The translations under genes were made by a program, and so were the position numbers. 13,264 bases of DNA from Gammaproteobacteria bacterium (lineage in GTDB: Bacteria; Pseudomonadota; Gammaproteobacteria; Pseudomonadales; UBA7434), in assembly GCA_024280785.1 (NCBI GenBank), contig JAJRPK010000367.1, positions 1 to 13,264 of the forward strand, read 5' to 3'. The notes beneath the pieces are model-generated. The model made no database searches. It was given only the letters and a program-made list of their open reading frames with translations, and was not told the origin of the DNA. Positions 8,038 through 13,264 of this stretch are shown here, in pieces; positions within the stretch are counted from its first letter, which is position 1, and every line of letters starts with the position of its first letter.

Positions 8038-8074
8038 CGCCCGCCCTCGTTAACGGGGTGGGCGTTTTAGTTTT
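8038..8074 (+). terminator. GC-rich hairpin with T tail after tRNA-Gly
   Basis: Arms CGCCCGCCC and GGGTGGGCG (one non-Watson-Crick G-T position) flank TCGTTAACG, followed by TTTTAGTTTT. It looks like a genuine intrinsic terminator between tRNA-Gly and tRNA-Cys. Either the two later tRNAs depend on read-through or another promoter, or the hairpin acts as a processing signal. Confidence 0.75.
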
Positions 8075-8118
8075 AACAGTTGTCATGGCTTTAAAGAATA
8101 TGTAGATAAAGAATAAAT

Positions 8119-8192
8119 GGCGCGGTGGCAGAGTGGTCATGCAGCGGACTGCAACTCCGTGTACGCCGGTTCGATTCCGACCCGCGCCTCCA
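8119..8192 (+). tRNA. tRNA-Cys (anticodon GCA)
   Basis: A 74-base cloverleaf with CCA encoded. The acceptor stem GGCGCGG pairs with CCGCGCC, the anticodon loop is CTGCAAC with anticodon GCA, and the T arm contains GGTTCGATTCC. Its 3' CCA lies in a small hairpin (CCATTT/AAATGG, 8190-8204) followed by four T, which may serve as a weak terminator or a 3' processing signal. Confidence 0.97.
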
Positions 8193-8255
8193 TTTAGAAA
8201 ATGGTTTTACCAAGCCAGTAAGTAGTTGAAAGTGCAGCAGCAAGAGCCCTACCCT

Positions 8256-8342
8256 GCCCGGGTGGCGAAATTGGTAGACGCAAGGGACTTAAAATCCCTC
8301 GGTGGCAACACCGTGCCGGTTCAAGTCCGGCCCCGGGCACCA
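8256..8342 (+). tRNA. tRNA-Leu (anticodon UAA)
   Basis: An 87-base class II tRNA with CCA encoded. The acceptor stem GCCCGGG pairs with CCCGGGC, the anticodon loop CTTAAAA gives anticodon TAA, the long variable arm is CTCGGTGGCAACACCG-like, and the T arm contains GGTTCAAGTCC. It is last in the cluster, and its 3' end marks where the conserved chromosomal segment stops and accessory DNA begins. tRNA-Leu 3' ends are common integration sites; no second copy of this 3' end is visible in the window. Confidence 0.97.
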
Positions 8343-8495
8343 ATAAAAACAATGAGTTACGGTCATAATTTCGAATATCTTTAATTTTCTACTTTGCTCT
8401 TATTCATTAGTAGACGTATAGTAGACAGAATCCACGACAAGGTTTGCCTTTCTCTTAAACTCTGCCCAAATTCCACATCAATATAATGCGCGCAA

Positions 8496-8514
8496 TAAAA
8501 AAAGACTCTTCTTT
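8496..8514 (-). terminator. Weak terminator candidate after ariB
   Basis: On the minus strand AAAGA and TCTTT pair around AGAG and run into seven T, 54 bases past the ariB stop. The stem is AT-rich and only five base pairs. Confidence 0.3.
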
Positions 8515-8567
8515 GAAACAGCGACCCAGCCTTTAATATGATACGCGCTCTATTATTCCCGCCTAAA

Positions 8568-9461
8568 TCAAATAGTAACGCCGGCAAAAGAAGCCACATA
8601 ATGTTCGTTAATATCGGGATAACTGCCAGTAGATAATTTTAACGCAAATTTATCCACTATCGCTGCCGAAGCGTAATGTTTTGCTAGCGTAGGTAAATCA
8701 TATACATATTTTAAAAAGTACATCAAGACTCGATATGAAAAACAGGCAACCAAGTGGCCAAAACAATCATACAAAGGATTATTAGCCAAGCTAGTTTTTC
8801 TGCGTATTGGGCGACCTAATTTTTTACGGGAATCAGCAAAGGAAATCTTCAACTGACCAGAACAAACTTCTGGTCTACCATCACTCAGTACATTGATATA
8901 CCTCTCTGGCTGCTCTCTGTTAAAGAATGAATATCCATTTTGGATCATCAAGGAATCCGCTTTAACTGCCTGTCTAATCTTCGATTCAAAACTTGAAAAA
9001 AGAGCGCCAACCTCTCCTTTCACACTATTAAATAGTGTATTAGATAAACCGGCCATATCTACCACGGCTTGAACGACGGCATCCTCGGACCAACACTCAT
9101 TCTCCCACGAGTACCCATATGAATATAGAACATTATCGCAATTGATTTGCGAGCCATGCATGTAGTCAAAATCTCTATCCATTGCGACAATAACATTTTC
9201 AATCTCGCCGTTTTGTAAATCTAAAGCAATTGACCTGACCGTCGCCTTCGAGCCAATAGACCTAAAAACCAATCTTCCCTTCGGGAAATATATACTAAAA
9301 ATCTTTTTCCAAAACCTAATGTCGGCCGATATCTCGGAAAAATGACCTAACTCCACAGCCTCCCTTGAGTAACTCTCTCCCCCCTCTAAAAAAACGATAG
9401 CATCAGCATCGACGAATAAATGTTGATTCGACAGTCCACTAGTCGTGCGTCTAAAAATCAC
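8568..9461 (-). CDS. ariB: DUF4435 Toprim-like protein, probable PARIS effector AriB
   Basis: A 297-residue protein with features of DUF4435, a Toprim-related domain. Seen: VFLEGGES with E26, then DIRFWKKIF at 47-55, FRSIGSKATV at 66-75 with a G-S-K turn, the acidic strand end VAMDRDFDY with D95, D97 and D99, and YSWENE at 117-122, typical of DUF4435. In the PARIS anti-phage system AriB is held inactive by the AriA ATPase and, once released by a phage anti-restriction protein such as Ocr, cuts host tRNA (tRNA-Lys in the studied case); a glutamate numbered 26 is essential there. The C-terminal half (about 130-297) is probably mostly helical and I do not recognise it separately. The start is GTG, overlapping the ariA stop as GTGA, so translation is coupled. 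Alternative: another AAA-DUF4435 pair outside PARIS proper. Confidence 0.82.
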   Translation of the reverse strand: MIFRRTTSGLSNQHLFVDADAIVFLEGGESYSREAVELGHFSEISADIRFWKKIFSIYFPKGRLVFRSIGSKATVRSIALDLQNGEIENVIVAMDRDFDYMHGSQINCDNVLYSYGYSWENECWSEDAVVQAVVDMAGLSNTLFNSVKGEVGALFSSFESKIRQAVKADSLMIQNGYSFFNREQPERYINVLSDGRPEVCSGQLKISFADSRKKLGRPIRRKTSLANNPLYDCFGHLVACFSYRVLMYFLKYVYDLPTLAKHYASAAIVDKFALKLSTGSYPDINEHYVASFAGVTI

Positions 9462-10732
9462 TGGATTTCACGCTCCATGTCAAATACTTTATCTGAAAAG
9501 ATGCTCACCACATCCGGCGAATGTGTCGCACACAATATTTGCGCGCTTGGATTTAACCTTATAAGATTTGAAATAAGGCTTTCCTGCCAATTGATATGAA
9601 GAGAAAGCTCAGGCTCATCAGCTATATATACCCAGGGCGAAGATCTCTGAAGCAAAGCTTCCCCCAGTATTATTATCAACTGCTTCTCCCCGGAAGAGAG
9701 CCCTCTAATAGAGAATTTTTTTCCCGATTTAGTCTCTACTTCTATTTCATTTCTATCATTAATACTTACTTTCTTTTTCTGAAAAAGACTATTTAGCACT
9801 TCAATAAAATTGATCTTTGGGCTTAAAATATCGGCCTGCTTTTCAAGAAGTCTATTCCAGTCCTGGACGACACGATGACTCCTATATGAACTAACTAAAA
9901 TCATCAGTTCTGAAAGATCTAGCGAATTTTTATCTTTTAATTTATCCCGCGCTTTAGTGGCCTGCCGAAAATGTTTGTCCAACTTGGTTGTAGCCGAAAT
10001 ATTCAGCTTATTGAATATCTCACTAAGCGACTCCCTTTCCTCTTCCAAGTTTAAACTTAAAACTGAAGAGAAAACCACCCTCTCTTCTTGTTCAGCCAGT
10101 AGAGAAACAATAATATTTCTTTGAAAGTCAGCGATTTCTTCAGAAACCTTGGCAGACAAAACTGAGAAATAACGAGCTAAAGAATTACTAAGCTCGACCA
10201 ATTTTCGATCAACAGAAGACTCATAACTTTCTTCATCGGAATTCCGATTTGGAGACGAAGCTCTATGAATTGATAACCAGCTTACGTTCGTCAACGACCG
10301 TAGCTTAGCTATAATACCCCTGCTTCTATTCTGAAAGCGGCTTCTATTATATCTATTCAAAGCTGAGCGACCCCGAAGAAGTGCTTCCTCCTCGTATTCG
10401 TCTAAAGAATAGACTTTAAATTTATCAGAGGCTTTTTCCTTAATACTATAAATAATATTGGCATACACTGAATCTTCAGTCTGCTTCTTTTCAACTTCTA
10501 TCAGTGGTTTTCTTCTACCCCCAATTTCGGACAACTCAACTTTTATATGACTAAATTGAATTCTATCCAGCGTTGCAAAATCTGCAGAAAGTGCTGCGGC
10601 AATCAAATTAATCACCGTAGTTTTCCCAGAACCATTTACACCAATAAAAAAATTAACATCCTTATGCAAATCGATCTCGATCTTGTGATCACCCCAAAAT
10701 CCTCGAATTGTGACCTTCTCTAGTACATTCAT
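9458..10732 (-). CDS. ariA: AAA/ABC-type ATPase, probable PARIS sensor AriA
   Basis: A 424-residue ABC/SMC-like ATPase of the AAA_15/AAA_21 kind. Seen in order: Walker A GVNGSGKTT (31-39), a long Glu/Lys-rich central region (about 130-320) likely to form helices or a coiled coil, the ABC signature LSSGEKQ (345-351), Walker B and D-loop VYIADEPELSLH with D372 and E373, and the switch histidine H404 in ATHSPD. All catalytic elements are intact. In PARIS, AriA assembles a scaffold that holds AriB and senses phage anti-restriction proteins; gene order (ariA then ariB), overlap and both lengths agree with this. A good ribosome binding site AAGGA lies six bases before the ATG. Composition is clearly more AT-rich than the housekeeping genes (two sampled 60-base lines gave 33% and 35% GC), suggesting transfer. 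Alternative: an OLD-like or other DUF4435-linked ATPase. Confidence 0.82.
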   Translation of the reverse strand: MNVLEKVTIRGFWGDHKIEIDLHKDVNFFIGVNGSGKTTVINLIAAALSADFATLDRIQFSHIKVELSEIGGRRKPLIEVEKKQTEDSVYANIIYSIKEKASDKFKVYSLDEYEEEALLRGRSALNRYNRSRFQNRSRGIIAKLRSLTNVSWLSIHRASSPNRNSDEESYESSVDRKLVELSNSLARYFSVLSAKVSEEIADFQRNIIVSLLAEQEERVVFSSVLSLNLEEERESLSEIFNKLNISATTKLDKHFRQATKARDKLKDKNSLDLSELMILVSSYRSHRVVQDWNRLLEKQADILSPKINFIEVLNSLFQKKKVSINDRNEIEVETKSGKKFSIRGLSSGEKQLIIILGEALLQRSSPWVYIADEPELSLHINWQESLISNLIRLNPSAQILCATHSPDVVSIFSDKVFDMEREIQ

Positions 10733-10785
10733 ATTTTTCCTTCATCGCCTTTAATGAAATGAACCCCCAAACTATCTATCAAACT

Positions 10786-10854
10786 CACTTATAAAAGGGT
10801 GCCGAAGGGATTTAATTTCAAACAATTTGATCACTTATAAACCCCTCAGGCACC
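10786..10854 (-). promoter_or_regulatory. Repeat element upstream of ariA, possible operator
   Basis: CACTTATAAA occurs twice as a direct repeat (10786-10795 and 10832-10841, 46 bases apart), each next to one arm of an inverted repeat GGTGCC (10798-10803) / GGCACC (10849-10854). It starts 54 bases before the ariA ATG on its promoter side. A regulator-binding site or leader hairpin is plausible; no regulator gene is adjacent. Confidence 0.4.
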
Positions 10855-10951
10855 TGTTAACCCGTTAGCACTCATTCCTACATGCGTATCAGTAATTCTT
10901 GTGGTGACTTGTATAGAACTGATTGTGCAACTCAGTCATTGCGAATTTTTT

Positions 10952-10960
10952 TGCTATAAT
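10952..10960 (+). promoter_or_regulatory. Orphan extended -10 promoter
   Basis: TGCTATAAT is a perfect extended -10 element (TGn plus TATAAT) on the plus strand with no matching -35. It points toward about 300 bases lacking a credible gene, so it may be left over from a displaced gene. Confidence 0.4.
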
Positions 10961-11269
10961 CACTGCCTTGTGTACTTTATAAAGATGGGCAGCACTTCGC
11001 CTGCAACCACTCTAGAGCGTATTATTACGTACAATGTTTTCCAATCTTAACATTTTTCTGAACTCCGTAGCATAGCTCTCAGGAATACCAACTGCGTTAC
11101 AAAATTCAATTACGGCCACTAACAAGCTATAGGTGGGACAACGGGGCAATCCCCATAAGTATGCACCCTTCTCGTTATCTCGGCACGCTAGTGCTATGGG
11201 GCCGACTGGGACAGCTGTCCACAACTGCCCCAGCCAAGATACAACCCAATACGCCGAATAACCGCAAGC

Positions 11270-11379
11270 AATTGAACGGGACACTCGCTTTTAGATTGAC
11301 ATCATCCACCGACAGCACTAAGATTTCAATCACTTATCTCCAGCGATGAAAGGATTTCATCATGACAAAAGCTAGAAAG
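11270..11379 (+). mobile_element. Transposon 5'-end copy 1 (probable REP-associated transposase element)
   Basis: A 110-base unit starting AATTGAACGGGACACTC and ending with a ribosome binding site (AAAGGA), an ATG at 11362 and six codons, MTKARK. It is almost identical to copy 2, which follows after four bases. Its hairpin arm has been lost by substitutions around 11304. The short frame runs into copy 2 and stops after 24 codons. Confidence 0.7.
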
Positions 11380-11383
11380 TACA

Positions 11384-11494
11384 AATTGAACGGGACACTC
11401 GCTTTTAGATTGACATCTAAAAGCCGGCAGCACTAAGATTTCAATCACTTATCTCCAGCGATGAAAGGATTTCATCATGACAAAAGCTAGAAAG
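11384..11494 (+). mobile_element. Transposon 5'-end copy 2
   Basis: A 111-base unit nearly identical to copy 1 except for a short block near 11415-11424. It keeps a perfect hairpin at 11401-11424 (10-base arms GCTTTTAGAT and ATCTAAAAGC around TGAC), the type of terminal structure recognised by IS200/REP-type tyrosine transposases. The conserved ribosome binding site and start codon lead into the truncated transposase frame. Confidence 0.7.
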
Positions 11495-11572
11495 GATCTC
11501 ATTTCTCTTTCAGAAAATCGGCTAGGACACTCATTTTTAACATCGCGGATTAAAAACACTCAACACGATTGA
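11477..11572 (+). pseudogene. Truncated REP-associated (Y1-type) transposase fragment
   Basis: A 31-codon frame beginning MTKARKDLISLSENR with a good AAAGGA ribosome binding site eight bases before the ATG. From memory, this opening matches proteins of the RAYT/TnpA_REP family (single-stranded DNA transposases with an HUH motif and catalytic tyrosine). After residue 15 the sequence jumps to a second end-like motif, GGACACTCATTTTTAA (11525-11540), so the whole catalytic region is missing: an internal deletion derivative. It runs 13 bases into the convergent Sel1 gene end. Family assignment from 15 residues is tentative. Confidence 0.55.
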
Positions 11573-12648
11573 TAGTTATTCTTAATGCAATCTCGGGCCA
11601 ACTGTTTTGCTTCCTGTACATCATCGACCGTCATTAACGCTTTAGCCGCGTATGTACTGTCAGTTGACCAACCACCCGATGCCGCTAGAGCAAACCACAT
11701 ATGTGCACGTACCAAATCTTGATCAATGCCGTAGCCATTCAGGTAAATTAGGCCTAAAACGAACTGCGCTTGCGGAGCAGCCGTAGCCTGGTCAAGCCAT
11801 TGCCGTGCAACCACGTAATCCTTATCGACACCATTCCCTTTATAGAAACTTAACCCGAGCGTTATTTTCGAGGGTGTATAGCCAAGTGAAGCTGCACGTT
11901 TTAGCCAATAATGCGACTCTTCTATATTAACCATCCCGTAGTCGGCAAAAGATAATAAAATCCCAAGATTATGCATTGATGGGATTTGCTCCTGCTCCGC
12001 AGCCTTTCGATGCCAATACGCGGCTTGCTTAAGGTCGATGTCAGTACCCATGCCGCGGATGTAACACGCAGCAAGATTATGTTGTCCATTAGCCCATCCT
12101 TTACTCGCCGCTGATTGGAATAAGTTGAAAGCTATCTCGGGATCGGGTTTTACACCACGGCCCTCGAAAAAAAGCTCGCCAAGTAGGGATTCTCCAAACG
12201 CATTACCTTGTTCAGCAGATCGCCGGAGCAGATCAACTGCCCGCTCTAAATCTTGTTCAATCTGTTCCCCCTTGCTATACAGTTCGCCGAGAATTGCTTG
12301 TGCTGTCGGGTCCCCCAATTCCACGGCTTTTTCATACCACTCGACGGCCTTAGCAATATCAACCTTTACACCATGGCCTAGGTGATAGGCATTGCCCACC
12401 AAAAAGAAGTCGCTGGGCTTACCGTGCTCTGCCGCTTTTTTTTGCCAATAAAAAGATTTCTCGAGATCCATTTCAACGCCATCGCCCGTGAAATATCGGC
12501 TTGATAGTTGAACCTGAGCATGCCACTCACCGGCGTTGGCCATTTCCATTGCCTCATCGAGCGACAGCTGCTGAGCACTAACAGCTAGTGGAACTAGCCA
12601 TAACAAGACGACACAAATTAACTTCCCTATACCATTCCGTTCAAACAT
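11560..12648 (-). CDS. Exported Sel1-repeat protein
   Basis: A 362-residue protein with a Sec signal peptide (positive R4 and K9, hydrophobic ICVVLLWLVPLAV, likely cleavage after VSA at residue 25), then about eight Sel1-like repeats of roughly 36 residues through residue 330. Typical units contain A-x2-LG-x-LY-x-G-x-G and A-x2-W-x2-KAA-x2-G, for example YWQKKAAEHG and WYEKAVELG. Sel1 repeats form helical solenoids for protein-protein contacts; in secreted bacterial proteins they often act in envelope processes or host interaction, but no specific function can be assigned. The tail ARDCIKNNYQSC resembles the paralogue upstream. A GGAG nine bases before the ATG supports the start. The gene end overlaps the convergent transposase remnant. 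Confidence 0.88.
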   Translation of the reverse strand: MFERNGIGKLICVVLLWLVPLAVSAQQLSLDEAMEMANAGEWHAQVQLSSRYFTGDGVEMDLEKSFYWQKKAAEHGKPSDFFLVGNAYHLGHGVKVDIAKAVEWYEKAVELGDPTAQAILGELYSKGEQIEQDLERAVDLLRRSAEQGNAFGESLLGELFFEGRGVKPDPEIAFNLFQSAASKGWANGQHNLAACYIRGMGTDIDLKQAAYWHRKAAEQEQIPSMHNLGILLSFADYGMVNIEESHYWLKRAASLGYTPSKITLGLSFYKGNGVDKDYVVARQWLDQATAAPQAQFVLGLIYLNGYGIDQDLVRAHMWFALAASGGWSTDSTYAAKALMTVDDVQEAKQLARDCIKNNYQSC

Positions 12649-12711
12649 CCTTAAATTCTCCGAGACAATGTCTTATTAAGTATTCTGAAATTCGCTGCAT
12701 GGGTTCTCTCG

Positions 12712-12738
12712 AATTGAACGGGACACTCACTTTTAGAT
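12712..12738 (+). repeat. Third copy of the transposon end
   Basis: Twenty-seven bases match the first 27 bases of the two copies near 11.3 kb with one difference (A for G after GGGACACTC). The similarity stops before the hairpin partner. It lies between the two Sel1 paralogues and may mark an old insertion or recombination point. Confidence 0.75.
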
Positions 12739-12799
12739 TTTTTTATCTTCAATACCTTTAAGAAATCGAATCTCTGTGCAGTCGTTCTATTCGGCTTGT

Positions 12800-13264
12800 T
12801 TAACAATTTTTATAGTCCTGTTTCACACATTCCTGCGCCATCTTTTGAGCTTTAACAACTTGCTCAGGCTTCATATACTCAAGCGCCTCTAGCCGACCAC
12901 GTTCTGCGTCCTCATTCCCTAGCTTTGCAGACATATCCCACCACACGTAGGCGTAGTAGATATTCCCCTCAATAATTTCACCATAGAAATACGACGAAGC
13001 CAGCATATTCATTGCCGCAGTGTGGCCTTGATTGGCTGCGGCTTTTATCCACTTAACAGCCTCTGCATCGTCCTTTTTGGTTCCGTAACCTTCTAGAAAA
13101 CAATGCGCAAAAAAAGTTGTGCCTGTGGAAGTCCTTCCACTGCACCTCGCTTTGCCCAATAAAATGATTGTTTGTCATCGCCCTCCAAGCCGCGCCTTTT
13201 ATACAATACGGCGAGATTATTAAACGCCCGCAAATCGACATCATTCTTTATTTGGGGGTCTAAC
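12800..13264 (-). pseudogene. Sel1-repeat paralogue, partial and frameshifted
   Basis: The 3' part of a second Sel1-repeat gene whose start lies beyond the window. From 13263 leftward the frame reads LDPQIKNDVDLRAFNNLAVL and on through SFYWAKRGAVEGLPQAQLF, then meets a stop. Continuing the Sel1 pattern (FFAHCFLEGYGTKKDDAEAV, KAAANQGHTAAMNMLASSYF) needs the neighbouring frame to 12800. The join falls in a run of seven A (13109-13115, plus strand); eight would restore one continuous frame. The tail AQECVKQDYKNC parallels ARDCIKNNYQSC of the downstream gene, so the two are tandem paralogues. The shift could be a sequencing error, a real mutation, or a slippage site. Confidence 0.75.

Larger units (their letters stand above)
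10733..11269. other. Gene-poor region between ariA and the transposon remnants
   Basis: No confident gene. It contains an operator-like repeat upstream of ariA, an orphan extended -10 on the plus strand followed by a 21-codon frame (ATG at 10985), and a minus-strand frame of 90 codons ending at 11012. The GTG start of that frame lies inside the transposon repeat, so the frame is at best the tail of a decayed gene; its last 45 codons (TYSLLVAVIEFCNAVGIPES and following) look protein-like but I do not recognise them. A 12-base palindrome GGACAGCTGTCC is near 11209-11220. Confidence 0.5.

Noticed and set aside
8408..8426. TAGTAGAC direct repeat downstream of tRNA-Leu as an attachment site
   Set aside because: It does not match the tRNA-Leu 3' end and no partner copy lies at the far side of the accessory region.
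8381..8599. 72-codon minus-strand frame beyond ariB
   Set aside because: Overlaps the ariB end in another frame, no start signal, no recognisable motif.
11012..11284. 90-codon minus-strand frame as an intact gene
   Set aside because: Its GTG start lies inside the transposon repeat and the N-terminal half looks random; kept only as a possible decayed tail.
13053..13244. 63-codon frame at the right edge
   Set aside because: It is a shadow frame; the Sel1 repeat pattern is read in the other frames on the same strand.
1..13264. CRISPR array or rRNA genes
   Set aside because: No regularly spaced long repeats with unique spacers and no rRNA-like sequence were seen on either strand.

Overview
The window looks like chromosome of a gammaproteobacterium of moderate GC content. 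Hand counts of single 60-base lines gave about 42% GC in glnD, about 60% in uvrC, and about 33-35% in the ATPase gene near 10 kb. The response regulator-uvrC-pgsA order followed by tRNA-Gly(GCC), tRNA-Cys(GCA) and tRNA-Leu(UAA) is the gacA/uvrY-uvrC-pgsA-tRNA neighbourhood known from gammaproteobacteria such as Pseudomonas. A marine lineage is a guess from overall feel, not shown by the sequence.

Layout. (1) 17-3485, minus strand: map and glnD, overlapping by 11 bp, so translational coupling is likely. (2) 3486-4087: a 600-base intergenic region with short tandem repeats and a 19-base palindrome next to map, and -10-like sequences next to the response regulator. (3) 4088-7476, plus strand: uvrY/gacA-type regulator, uvrC and pgsA. 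(4) 7477-8342: an AT-rich leader with a strong promoter, then the three tRNA genes, all with encoded CCA ends. (5) 8568-10732, minus strand: a visibly AT-rich two-gene operon encoding an ABC/SMC-type AAA ATPase and a DUF4435 (Toprim-like) protein, the architecture of the PARIS anti-phage system (ariA-ariB). It begins about 225 bases beyond tRNA-Leu, a typical island insertion site, but no integrase is visible. (6) 10733-11572: gene-poor debris with an operator-like repeat upstream of ariA, an orphan extended -10 promoter, and two tandem near-identical copies (about 110 bp each) of the 5' end of what looks like a REP-associated (RAYT/IS200-like) transposase element. (7) 11560-13264, minus strand: an exported Sel1-repeat protein and, upstream of it, a paralogue that is cut by the window edge and frameshifted in a run of seven A. 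A third short copy of the repeat end lies between the two paralogues.

The left two thirds are housekeeping: nitrogen signalling, N-terminal methionine removal, regulation, nucleotide excision repair, phospholipid synthesis and tRNAs. The right third is accessory. The most interesting element is the PARIS-like module beside the tRNA cluster, because the AriB effector of that system is known to cut host tRNA. The system family is already described, so novelty would lie in sequence divergence and context.
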